A stretch of DNA of 64,000 nucleotides from Aurelia coerulea (lineage: Eukaryota; Cnidaria; Scyphozoa; Semaeostomeae; Ulmaridae), in contig CM076952.1 of the NCBI GenBank assembly GCA_039566865.1, positions 17,876,501 through 17,940,500 of the forward strand, written 5' to 3'. A model generated the notes under the pieces. It made no database searches. It saw only the letters and a list, made by a program, of their open reading frames with translations, and was not told the origin of the DNA. The position numbers and the translations under genes are program-made. Below, piece after piece: positions 1 to 13,700 of this stretch; within the stretch, counting starts at the first letter, position 1, and the number at the start of each line of letters is the position of its first letter.

Positions 1-1716
1 CGTCACGCATACAGCAAACATATAAAAATATGCATGCAATAAATTCTGAAAAAAATCTGTGAAAAAATTATAAATTAATCTGCAATGACAATTTTAAATT
101 GAGAAAAACGTCGACAATTCAGATAAAATATGACGAGGACTCGATAAGTAGTTTTTTTTATAATCTACAATGTAACATTTCTTTCTCAAATACCGTAAAA
201 GCCCTTTTAAGGCCCCCGGGGGCTTATCAAATTTCGAAAACTCTAGAGGGGGCTAGAAAAAGAGGGGGCATATTAGAGATGCGGGCTTATTCAAGAAGTC
301 AAATCAAGGACATAAACGATGGCTTCTTAGTTCTTTTACCCCATATCCTGTGGAATCAATATAAAATTTTACGAGTCAAATACACAAATTCAACATAGTT
401 TTTATCCAAAACCATATCAGAATTAACATGCAAAGTTGTTTAACTAAATAAATGAAATTTGTTTGGAAACCTCTGGCATTTGATGTAAGTGGAGGGGGGC
501 TTAATGGAGAGGAAGCGATTTAAAATCTTGGTAGAAGGAAACACTTGGCAGTAGCTTATCAGAGAGGGGATTAAATAGATCGCTAAACGCTTTTACGCTA
601 AAGGATCTTCCGGAAAATTACTTTGATCGACTTCGGCCACAAATAGATCTGATTGATTCATGTGTACTTTTTCCAGCTTTTAAAAGAGGTAAAAATAATT
701 CTTTAATGGCTCAAATTATTCTTCCTTTGCAAGGAAACTGCTAAAAAGTAAATATGCTATATGATAATGCTAGAAACTAACATGAAACTGTTGTTTCCAG
801 ATCACTATCATATCATTGGGTTTGGTTTCCAGATTATTATCATTTAAAGAAATTTAGCTAACAAATACCCCGTTCGCACTGGCACAGTTAAACCAGCTTT
901 ATGTTAAACCAGGGTATCGTTTGTGTCTTTGCTTTAATTCTTGTTGATGTTCAATATCATTGTTGAATTGTAAGTACCATTCGCAATGGAAGCAAGACCC
1001 TGAGTTCTCTCCCGTTGCGAATGGCACATAATTATGTAGATAGGTTTTTTGTTTGAATGTTTTTATTGAGATAAACAAAAAGGTAATTGGGTTATTTTGC
1101 ACCACGATTCCAATAAAATTTCAAGAAGGTGAAAATATGAAACGCACTTTGCTAGAACTGATTTCACTTGTAAGATTAGTTCGTGTGAACAATCCTAATT
1201 TCTTTATCTGAAATAAAAAAGAAAAGTATGAAATAAAATAGTGATGGAGAAAAACGATTTATTGAGCCAAAATTGAAGAATTTGCTAAACCAAAAGAAAC
1301 TAAACATGAATCTGCCACAACGAAAATTTAGCAACACAAAGAACAAGAACTTACAGGTAAAAATTTGATAAAGAATTGTAATCGTATGTGAGGGCCTTCG
1401 ATCAGTTCTCTTCCCTGGTTTTATCTGAGCATTTTCTGTGACTAACGACCAATGAAATATGTTGCTCACAACCCCCTTCCAAGTGGGAGGAACATTCGCT
1501 TTTGTTTTTGAATGTACTAACGAGTCAGTAAGTTCGAGATGATCGTTATTAGAATTACAGTAGACAAATAGAGAATGTAGTTCTGAGAGTTTATAATACG
1601 CTTCCACACAACATTTAGCTAAATTTATGTGTTTGTCTCGTGGTTTGCGAGAACATAGGTCCGACATATGAACAGCATCAAAATTAGAAAAATATTGCGA
1701 AAATCAAGTTTTATAC
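1..1716. other. Region downstream of the last exon found; mostly no recognisable content
   Basis: Contains a relic of the repeat with CCGTAAAAGC ends (from about 191, with GGGGGCTTATT-like tracts to about 520). From 521 to 1716 I see no convincing exon or repeat. Several open frames here are AT-rich chance frames. Confidence 0.4.
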
Positions 1717-1758
1717 CTCTGGATTTCTGATACAATGAAATAAGAAGATAAAGAATCC
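1717..1758 (-). CDS. aGPCR exon: end of TM7
   Basis: A 42-nt exon, acceptor attctttgcag, donor CCAGAG/gtataa. It encodes GFFIFLFHCIRNPE, the conserved end of TM7. Joined in phase 0 to the TM6 exon it reads NALQ-GFFIFLFHC. The cytoplasmic tail exon that must follow was not found between 1 and 1716; a weak acceptor near 1622 opens only about 35 codons. Confidence 0.9.
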
Positions 1759-4700
1759 CTGCAAAGAATAAAAGATTAAATCCAGCTTGAATATACATAC
1801 AGTCGTGCATTGAAGTCTGTCACCAAACCTTGTTCCCAAGGGTATCTGTTGTTATCAATGGGAAGCTAGACCTCAACAGATTTCAGCCAATCAAATTGCA
1901 GAATAGCCTAACAGGCTTCAGGGTCAATGTAGGCGTTACAGTTTACGGAAACCCGGAAGAAACCCTTCATCGTCACTGGGTACGAGGTTGGTCTGTCTCA
2001 AATTAGATGTCACGTGAGATTCGCGATAACGCAAAATTCCTTATGCAACACAATTCAGTTTTTGTTGTTCGCGGATATTTTCAGGTGACATCTAATTTCA
2101 AACAGACTATAATTAGGGCATCGAGCTATGTGAATTTCACTTTTCAACAGTTGAGTAATGCAGTTCCGTTTCACTATGGAGCATTCAGGGAAAAACTATC
2201 GATTACTTCTTCACACTTGAGACTAAATAATTTAGCTGCAGACCATTTGAGTGTAAACATTGGTGAAATATTTTGTCTGTTTGCGAAGAGAGTTAAAATT
2301 GCGCACATCATTAGCGTAACAGCACATTCAGTTCCATTTGACAACCCTTTAGTTTTAGCATTCAAGGGGGGGGGGGGGTCGGAAATGACACAAATCAAAA
2401 CTCTACAGGTTCGTAGACTGATGACATTCGTCTTAGTTTTGCTTCATTGAATTGAATATTTATTCACTGTTAATGGGGGGTATCGTTGGAGGGAGTGAAA
2501 ACAAGGACTCATGTAACAAGTCTAACAGGTTCGTAGAATAATATCCTTATCGGCGCTGATGATTTTTTTCATTTTTAAATATTCATACATTTCATTTTTT
2601 CATCTTTAAATATTTACACAGGTGACTAATTTCAGTGTTACTGCTTTACAAATTGACCTATGCAAAAACAGGAAAGCCTAAACTAAAGAAAATTACAATA
2701 TGTACAATATTTACATATAGCTTATCATAGCATAGGTTCGAAATATTTAACTCAGCGTAAAAAGTTGGGTGTAAAATTCCTTGAACTATTTCTTCTGATT
2801 GAACGGTTTGAAAGAAACTTTAAATACTTATCTATAATTCTACCGTTGGACTTTTCAGAAGTTTTGAATATTTTTCGAAATTACAGCTTATCTTACATTT
2901 AAACTCATTTGAGGATGTGACCTCATCAAATTTCTAAATCATAAACCAGAAAAGTGGCAGACTTTTGCTTGATACCATATTGTAGACATCCATAAACTAT
3001 GATTTTCTTCGAAATTATTTCATGTTGCGTCAAAACAGTTTAGAAACTACAATGTTTTTAACTTTCTTTGAAATTTTTTCTTGAATTCTTGAAAAAGAAG
3101 AAAAACACTCTAATTCTGAAAATATTGAAGATTTCAGAAAAATCCAACGGTAGAATTATAGAAAAAGAGCTAAAGTTTCTCTGAAGTCATTCAGTTCAAA
3201 TAAATAGGTAACTGAATTTTACACCAGCTTTTTTGAAGATTTGGAGCCTATGCTGCTTATCATGGAAAGGTTTAAATGAGAGAAGATTTCACAGTCCAAT
3301 TCCAATACAAATGTTGGACTGCAAATGACGAACTCGTTGTCTATTTGCTGTGAATTACTTTATTTCAAGTATCCATCAAGATCTGCATAATTACAACTGT
3401 TATAATTGTAATAAGCTACCTTTTTAGTACAACATACAAAATTTGAGCACATTTGCCAATCAGTTTGCATTTTTACTATTCTTTTAGAGTTTGCAAGTTT
3501 GCATGGAGTTTGTGCATATTTACATGCCGTTTCAAAAGCATAGGTTCTAAATCTTTAAAAAGGCTGGTGTAAAATTCAGTGACCTATTTCTTTGAACTGA
3601 AATACTTCAAGAAACTTTAGCTATTTCTCTATAATTCTACCATTGGACTTTTCTGAAATCTTCAATATTTTCAGAATTAGAGTGTTTTTCTTCTTTTTCA
3701 AGAATTCAAGAAAAAATTCCAAAAAATACTTAAAACCATCGTAATTTCTAAACTGTTTGACGCAACATGAAATAATTTAGAACAAAACCATAGTTTATGA
3801 ATGCCTACAATATGGTATCAAGCAAAAGTCCGTCACTCATCTGATTTATGATTTAGAAATTTGATGACGTCAAATCCTCAATTGTGTTGAAATGTAAGAT
3901 ACGCTGTGATTTCGAAAATATTCAAAATTTCTGGAAAGTCCAACGGTAGAATTATAGATAAGTACCTAAAGTTTCTTTCAAGCCTTTCAGTCGCAAGAGA
4001 TAGGTCATTGAATTTTACACCCACCTTTCTACGCTGAGTTAAAGATTTGAAACCTATGCTTGTTTCAAACTGGTTTGGTGCAACATTCAAACTCTTTATA
4101 AACAACTTACAAACTCATAAATCTGAAACATACTTGAAAAAACCTCACAACAAACTTTGCGCAAATTTGCTGCAAACTAAATGCAAACTCAGTTTCTTAC
4201 TATGGGTATTCATTTAGAATAAAAATGTAATAACATGAAAATGAGCAACGAGGGGAAACTTTTAGACAACCAAGTAGAATTGAGAGAAACGAACCTGTAA
4301 AGCATTTAAAATTGCAAAAATTATTTGCATTGCTTTTGCTGCAGAACCAATTGCAAGCAATCCAAATATCCAGGTTAGACCAAGCAAAGGCAATAACACG
4401 ATGAAAGCTTTGATGCCAACCCTAAGCAAAATAGAAACATTGTTATCAACTGTTGATCTTTAGATAACATGTGCATCTTTAGAGTATACTTCAAATGCAG
4501 ACAACTCTCAACACAGAAATCCATATTTGCAAACTTAAACAGAAAGATCATCTACTCGTAGAACTTTCATCTTATAGTCCAAAAGGAAATCGAAGATTTA
4601 TATTGTAACCGATTTTTGGTTATTTTTCCAACGTGCCTACCGGGTGAACCCAAACAAAATTCTCACTTTCGAAAATTCATAGCACCAATATTATTTGACA

Positions 4701-7700
4701 CATGTGAATGATTCAAATTCGAATTACAAGTCAAAAGACCAAAATATTTTTGTGATTTTTCTCGCGTATTTCTGGGCACTGAAACTACAAATGACAATTT
4801 CTTAGTAACGAAAATGGGGTTGGAATAATCGTTGATAAGCTGACAGATTACAATGCTGTGAATGGTGTGTAATACTTTTTTCCAACCTTCTCTCTCTTTT
4901 TTTCTGCGAAATTGCGTATTTCAATCTGCGAAATTACGTCAATATTCATGATGACATTTCGCCCACTTCGCCCTCGACTTGAACGAGGCTGTTTTCTTGC
5001 AAAACTCTCAAGTACTTTCCGACTTTCCGACCAATCTCGTCCCCAGAGTGAGTTCGTTGCTCTACCTCTACTCTTGGATACAAGAGGCCGTTCGGCATTT
5101 TGATTGGCTATTCGAAAACAATAGCAAAGTCATATTATAACTGGCTCCTATTCAAAAATGGCCTTTATTGAATCGGTAATTTCACAAAATCAATGGGGTG
5201 TATGGGGCAAGTGAGGAGTTTAAGAGGGGTAATGGACCACGGTGCATCCGAATTTCGGAGTTTCAGGAAATTTTGGGGTCATTATGACGTCATAACAGGG
5301 GGTTGAAATATAAATGTTGCGATTTTCCAACCCGAGGTTACGTTTGGAGTCGATGCTCCATGGTTACAAGCCCGATTTCAAAACGGAAAAAAGTTTTCAA
5401 GAGACCATTCGTCTGCGAGTCTAGTAACGTAATTTAGGGTTCAATATTGCACCCAGGAGCGGAGCGCACGCCCCCCAAAAATGGGAAATAATTTCGGCCT
5501 ACCCCATTTTACGCCGTAACTCCGTTTTGCGAGGGGTAAACGGCCACGGCATGTCAAAAATCGACGGGAAACCGTTTTGCTTCTATAAAACACTTTTAAT
5601 CTCCAATCTATCTCTAAAATTCGCAGAATAACGAGCCATTCTATTTTCAAAGCTGTGGGGGAAATTCTCGAAAATTTCCACTTAGGCCCTTTTTCCACCC
5701 AAATGAATCGTGCTCGTTTTCCTACTAAATGCAATTGCTAACCCTGGATTAATGATTAAATACCTTAAAAAGGGCTAAAATAGGGTCCTCAAAGTGTTTG
5801 TTTTTAGTTTCTCAATTTATATACTTCAGAATTAGCGCTAGAGCAACGACCATTTTTCGTCGATTATCGTTGCCTAGCAAACTGCAAATCCATAATGGGG
5901 CGAATCTTGCCTTATTTTGGCAAGATTCATGCCAAGTGTACCAGGGTGTTCATTAGACTGATTATATGTTCGTAGGTTATAGACTGATGGACGCTATAAC
6001 TACGACTCATGGACATACGCTTCCAGAAACGGACATGGCCTAAATCACCTGCCATTTTCTCTCAAAACCACCGACCCTAAAACGCCGCAAAAAGCGGTTT
6101 CTTGAAGTGCTACACTGCAAAACAAGCTATCAGTAATTAGATGAATGTTTCTTCGAGCAATTAAAGCAAAAAACTCCTACCTATAGGAGATGTTTTGATC
6201 GTTTGGGGGCGCAAAAGATCTCATAAATTCGTTTGCTCCTTTGAGACTTTGATCGTTGGAGCAGTTCAGTGGAACGCGTTGTTCGAATGCTTTTGTTTGC
6301 CTTTGGCGGGAAGTTTGAATTGAAGAAAAATCAGCCAATCCCATCAAGTTATTTCAAGTCTCGCATCCTGATTGGTCCAGGAACAAATTTGCTCCTGGCG
6401 AGAATTTGTTTGCCGTTTTGAGAAGAGTTTGTCCATAAGACCCTCAACTGGAGCGACAACAACAACATCAATTCATTTCAATTAGATGAGCGTAAGTCGA
6501 GGGTCCCTATGTAGTGAGGCTAGTGTTCATTCGGCTTCGTGACCAGCGTATGACGTCAGAACACCCTGGGAACGAGGTTGCTTTCCGACATCACAATCGA
6601 GCCTCCAAACCGAGGCTAGCCACTTAATTGCCATTTTACAAAATGGCGACGACATTGGGCCTAACTTACGAATAATCTTTTACGAATTTACAACAGAAAG
6701 AGATCTCAAAACCTGGAAAGAATGCAGAATTGATGTTCGGCAGTTGGTAAGGTTGCTTTTTGACATTAGTTGTAGAAACCCTGGACTTGTCCTTTAAAAC
6801 ACCAGGCCTTTTTCAGGCATTTCGTAACCATTAAATTAAATTTACCCATCTATATTTTCAGTGCTCACAAAATCGGGAGAAAAATTAAACAAGTCTCCAG
6901 GCTATCAAATAGAGTTCGATTCACTCCAATCCATGAAGTACTTAGACTCACGAGATAGTTCCAGTTATCGAAAGAACAACAATGACAACAAAACAACCTT
7001 TTTTTGCTCACACTGGGACTTATGGACTTTCACATAAAACATTGAGACGGAAAGGGCACAGATTTTTCTATGCGCTCTGGAACGAGGTTAAGTCGTAGTC
7101 ATGGCAACCTTCGGCAGTTGGTAATTCTTATTGATGTGGTGAAGCTCATAGAAGCTAGGTGACGTTCAAAATGAGGAACTCCTTTTTCACAGTAAAAGGT
7201 TTGTTGATTCTTGGATTGAGGAGACATTCATCTGGATACTTCTGGCTTTTGTTCCTGGCTAAGATCACTGAAAACTTGAATTTTGAGGCGTTTTATCACC
7301 TGAGGCTTGAGCCGACAACTTAGGCCCATCCGGCATTGCCTGGAGCACTCGGCTTTTCGTACAGTATTGCTATGGTTTCCATATCCGAACATGTGCATCT
7401 TTCATTGAGTCAAGCAACTACTGTAAAGTTGAGGGAGTTCTTCTTTCTGACACGCATGTGTTGTTCTTGTTCTTTTCTGAAAATTGATGTATATTTTTCC
7501 ATTGATGTAAGTGGCTGCCGTAGTTGGAACTCGATGACATCATGTCCTTTCCAGCTATGGCAGCGACAGAATATTCATATTTCGTTGTAGTTAGTTGTTT
7601 TTATTTGTGATATAAAAAAATAAAAATATCCGAACATGAAATCGAGGGAAACAATTTCGTCATGAGTCGTTGTTTGAGCGTCCATCAGTCTATCAAGTAC

Positions 7701-10700
7701 CCTTGGTGCTGTACATTTTATTTCTGGCTCACCCGGTGCATTTTTTCGGACACCCAGTATATGTTTAACTCACCTGATCTTATCTTTCTCACTCTTGGAT
7801 CTGTTTACTTTGATACTGAGAGTTGCTTTTATTGCAATCACCAATACGACTAGGTTTATCTGTAATATAAAACAGGAGAATAGAAATCAAGTAAAACAGA
7901 ATGATACAAAATCATCTTATAAAGAAGCATCAGGTCTCAAACAGTTTAACTTCATACCAGATGAGTCAAAAATTTTGCAACTATGGAGAATTGTCGAAAT
8001 TACTTATACGGATTGACTTCAAAGATTTTTGCTTTGATCTACAGGCCTCATTAAAACATAAAGCATAACCTCCTGGTTTCGCAATAACATAGCAGTTTAG
8101 AGGACGTCAGATAGGGTATATTCTCCGATTTGTTATAATTTAGTAGGTGAAGATATAACGCCGAGTAAGACCAATATCGGCTTATCAACTGTTGGTGTTT
8201 TGAAGGGCATAAACTCCATTTTATAGCTTCACCGCAGAGAAAGTCGTCAAAATTCCAAAAAATCGTAGAAATTCGAGAATACGAGCATTTCTCGATTTTA
8301 GTTATTCTAGAATAGCCCATCTCTTCCACTATCGAAAGATACCAAGCTTGTGGTAATTGCGCCTAGGATAGCTTAGCAGCGGGCAATTAAGCGCCAGGTG
8401 ACATCTAATTTGAGGCGGATTTTAGCTACTGGGACATATACTGTCCTCAAAGTGCTTTGATTGCAGGCACAATTATCCCAGCCATTTGCTCGCAGGCACA
8501 GAATACTTTTAACGAGGCCCGTTGACCTACCGATGAAAATCTAATTAAAAGGGGCTGGGCCACATAACCGTAAACAAACCTGTTATCTCTATCATCTATA
8601 TTGTTCCCCACACTTGTCTATTGTGTCCTGCACAAATTTTGGTTGATGGGGTGGATCCACAATAAAGGTACTTTTCGAAATCCATCGATATCTCTGTAAG
8701 CTTACAACATATGAATGTTTTGTTGTTTTTCTACGACATTCAAAAGTCCATCTTGAAAGTAACGCTTCATTTTGAGAAAAATAGTGGAAAATCTGTGTGA
8801 TGTGGCCTATCAAAAGTACTGAAAATCATCTTTTTGAAAGAAATTTCTTTACTTTACGTGACCCTGCCCCTTTTAAATTAAGGGACCAAGAGTAGATATC
8901 ATTGTATGTAATTAGGTGTCGCAACTATGATAGTGATGACATGTCTGTTTAACAGATTTTGTTAGTCATGTGCAAAATGCTATCCAACGTTTTACTCGCT
9001 AAATAAAGGAGCATGTAGGATACAGTTGCAAAAAATGAAAATCTGAAATCTGAAATCTGAATCGTGTTGTAAAAGGAAAGGAAGGCACGCAGCGAAATTG
9101 CTTACAGATATGATGACAATCATCGGTGCCGCAAACGCCCAAATGGCCCCATTGTCTCTTCTTAGCCAGCAACTGAAAATAACAGAGAACAGCAGTCATT
9201 CATCTTCAAAATTACTTTGGAAAAAGAGACAATTATGAAGAGGCCTAAATTATTTCTAAAAGTACAGCAGTTTTGCACCTTGTAAGGTTCACGAAAATGC
9301 AATTTAATCTAACAATTATCACAAGTTCCCTTCCATATCTAGAAACCGGCAACCATGGCCTAGAATTGATCAACTAAACGCGGCAGAGAAACGATGTTTA
9401 AATCAAGTCATGTTTCTGCTGTTTGACACGACAGAGCTGGTGAGCTCCTACCATTTTAACAATTTAAAACGGTTGATGACTTAAACATTGTTTCAATGTC
9501 GAATTTAATTGACACTTGGAATTTTTTAGCAGCATCTACTAAAAGACAAAAATACAATGCTTAAACAAGGCCTTAAGTTGCAGATAAATTCACTTTCGGC
9601 AGAATTCGGCGAAAAACCAGCGATTAATTCTGACGATTCCTTTGTTGTTCACCCGATTGAAATCAATTTAGAAGAAAATAAGATGACTTACGCTTTATCG
9701 TATCCATAACTTCTATTCAGTATCGCAAATAAGACAGCTACCAGCAAAGCAGGAACACCTAAAATGATAGAAAGACCCCAACACAAATGTATCAAAAATA
9801 GACAAATTCAAATTGGTGCGTTCATTGTTCAGATACCGGGTGACCTAAAGAAAATGACCCAACTCAATCTGTTATAGAAAAAAAGCAAGTGGCTGATTGA
9901 AATGCTTCAAATGTTGTTCTGTCGCTTAAAGACTAGCCTATGTTATGAGTATTTTTCAAAATTTTTTTCTGCACGGAAAATTTCCCAAACTAAGCATTTT
10001 GAGGAAAAGGGCCTGCTTGAAATCCTCAAAAGTCGTCAAAAACGGAAGATCGATTTAACGCCATTTTAGATCGTCTATACAACGACGAGTGTGTTTCAGT
10101 CCAGCCTGGGAATATTTTCAGGCACCTAGGGACTATAAACTTGCTCTGGAAACTTTTGACTGAGTTGCCTATTCCCAGGCTAAAATGATACACATTCCTC
10201 GTTGTTTTCGAAGATCTGAAATGGCTGTAAATCAACCCCCTGTTTTAGACGACTTTTTGAGGACTTCGACATGCCTTTTCCGCGAAATCCTTAATTCGCA
10301 AAATTTTAACGTGCCAAAAAAATTGCGAGAAATACTCATAACGTAGGCTAAATGAATTAAAATGAAATGAAATGAAATGTAATGAAATGAAACGAAATGA
10401 AATAGTCTCTAGCGACAGAACAGCGTTTGAAGCAATTCATTCGGCCACTTTTTCCATAACAAACTGCGATGGGTCACTTTTTTCTGGGTCGCCCGGTACA
10501 ACTATCAAATCTTTCAAACGGTGAATGTGAATTTATCTCTTTAATCATTAATTCAGAGGCTTTCACTTGAAACGAACGACTTGACTTGATGAATAATAGG
10601 TATACCGGCCGGGCGAATTCAAAATCCTCGTTTGAAGCCACTACCCCTTGGATATCCAGGCAATAATATTGGCGAAAAGATTAATAAATAGTGGTGATGA

Positions 10701-13700
10701 TGAAACAAATTTTAAATCTACATGAAAGTAATCGTCCACGCCATTCTGAAATAATCAGGGATTTTCTCAAGAAAGCATATTTCAGAAACCTTAAAAAATG
10801 ACATATAATCACAATCAAATTTAGATAACAATTATGCCTTACAGCAATGACTTTTACATGCCTTAGCACGTGTTTCTTTTTATTTTTTTTTCTATATCAA
10901 TCTCGAAGAAAATAAACTACAATACAAGAATCTGAGCCAATCATAGCGGGAAAAGACACATGGTCATCTAGTCCCCACTATGAATGACTCTTACAATAAA
11001 TATAAACAATAATCTGATTTAACTAACAAAAGAACCCAATACCACACCACACTACTCCACACCAAAAGACACTAAACTATACAACGAGAAGACACTCTAG
11101 GTACAACGAGAAACCATGTAGAGCAGAGTAGCACGTGTTATCTCTTTAGGAGGATGAAAATGCAATCTCTAGGAACATAACGAAATTAGTCTAGCCAATT
11201 TCATGTATAATTTGCATGACTTGTTGATTGCAATTTTTGTCTAATAACTGACTTTTGAGAGGAGTAAAGCATCCAAAATTATGAGAAAAATATCACACAA
11301 ATTAACTTGGAGCCCTTTCAAAAGGGAGGATCTAAAAATTTTACGAATTGCTTTTGCAAGGCTTTTGCAGTAGCATTTAGAAACAGTGGATACATTTTGC
11401 AACTCACTTGGTGGTAGATGAACATTTCCACATATTTGTGATTGGCATGCATACCCTACTTGCAATATACCTTTTCAGCTTTTCTACTAAAGAGTTTGGA
11501 TCGAGCGATATATTTATACATTCTATACATTGTTGTCAATTTTGCTACATTTTTTTAAATTCTTATAAATTTTTGATATATTTTTGTAAATTTTTATAAA
11601 TTCTTATCAATGTTTATACATTTTTGTGCATTTCTATAAATTTCTATAAATTTTTATAAATCTTTATACATTTTTGTACATTTTTATAAATGTTGATACA
11701 TTTTTGTACATTTTTATAAATGTTGACACATTTTTGCACATTTTTAAACACCTTTATAAATTTTTGTCATTTTTGTATGATTTCATAAATTTTATACACT
11801 TTCATAAATTTTCATAAATTTCTATACAATTTCATTGGAAAGATTCAATTGAGTGGCGTTAGAGCTATATCGCTGCTGTGCACTGTCAAAAATTCTTCAG
11901 ATTTCTACAAGCATCCCTCGATCCAGACGCGTTTGCAAAAAAGTTGACAGGTTTATTCTTGCAATGCTTACTCGAAAGTTCTCTCTGATACATTTAAAGA
12001 GAAAATTATTTTCAAGCGGAAATAAATAAAACATACCCCAGCCAAGAGCAAAGTAGCCTACAACATTTCTGTTTATATTGAATACACTTCTTGTCATCCT
12101 TGTAATGTATATACCCTCAGCTAACATCCATGATCCAACAGCGAGGTACAAATAGTGCAGCAACACAGCTGTTGCCTTGCAGGCTTTCTGAAATTGATTT
12201 ATAAGGTTAAGATATTCAATTTAAATGGCGGATAGTAACATCCTAGAATTTCTGGGTGTTCCAAAAATTAGACAGATTTGACCGGGTCTAGCGCGCAGGC
12301 TTACGACGTGATTCCTTGTATTCGTTCAGCATCTTTAATCTGATATTTTATTTTCTCTCATAAAGTATGAGCGATAACCATCCAATTCAATGAGCGATGC
12401 TGAGACTTACGTAATGAGTCTTGGCCTAGCGATAATATTTTTGCTTTAATCAATGGCTGATCAGTTAGAAAATTCAAGATTGATAGTTTAACTCTCAAAG
12501 CACCAATATTAACAAACAAGGTATCTATGTACAAGCTAACTATCGAAGAACGTTTCAAAAATGACATGCGTTTCAAGAATTGCAGTGAAAGACTTCACGA
12601 AATTTCAATCTCTTTCTGTGACCGAAACAAAAGCGACTAATATATTTTCAAAGGACTGACTAAGACTGAGGCCATTACAACAGCTCGGGACAGAGAGAAA
12701 TGGGGGAACATTGTGTATACCGCCACAGCCATTCGGGAAGCCGAACGTTCTGAACGATCGAACATAGGGCTCAAATCTTTAAAAAGGTCGGTGTAAAATT
12801 TTATTACCGTTTTCTTTGAAATAAATACCTTGGAAGGAACTTATGGTTTTTTGCTCTAAATCTGCCGTGGCAATTTATTGATATCTTGATTAGTTTCAAT
12901 ATGGCGGCATTTATAAAATTTGAGGCTATGACGTCATCAAATTTCTAAATCCTAAACTACAAAAGCTACAGATTTCTGCTTGCCACCATCTTGTAGAACT
13001 CCATTAACTAAGGTTATGTAATGTTTCCTCTATTAGTTTAGGATTTACAATGATTTAAATTTTTTCAAAATTTTGCATGAATTTTTTAAAAAATTATCAA
13101 ATTGCCGCCATTTTGAAAAAAATAAATGTATCATAAAATTTCCACGGCAGATTTACAGCCAAGTACTATAAGTTCCTTTCAAGCCATTCAATTCAAAGAA
13201 AAATATACTAGAATGTTACACCGACCTTTTGAAAGATTTGAAAGATTTGAGCCCTATGCTGAACGATCGTAGTATGCGTAGTAATAGTCAGGTAAGTCTT
13301 CATATCCATTTCAACATATATGTTTATGTATGTTTAAATTTGCCACGTAAAATAAAACAATTTACAAGAAATAAATAGAATTTACAAGTTTTAAAAAGCT
13401 AAAGAATAGATAAAATACGATGACAATGTTCATTAAATAAATACGTTAAAAACACCCCTAATTGTAGTGGCAGGGATAGCATTAAAAGGTCATAATGACC
13501 TTATTTCCATAATGGTCCCCTTAGAGGTGGTTGCAAAAGAAAAATAATAAAAGTAAACAACAGATGTTAAAATGATTTGGATGGAGCATCATTTAGTAGG
13601 GCCGAGTCATATATATGGGAGAGGAGGAGTGTTTCAATAGAACACATATACGTTGTTTTCTTCTCTCTCTATCTTTTGGAAAAAAATTTCCTTTTATCGA

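Noticed and set aside
1176..1667. 163-codon minus-strand frame as the receptor C-terminal tail
   Set aside because: No acceptor puts this frame in phase 0 after the TM7 exon, and its sequence has no basic juxtamembrane segment.
7795..8016. Plus-strand 73-codon open frame with a hydrophobic start
   Set aside because: It lies opposite the TM5/loop-3 exon of the receptor, which has acceptor, donor and phase on the minus strand.
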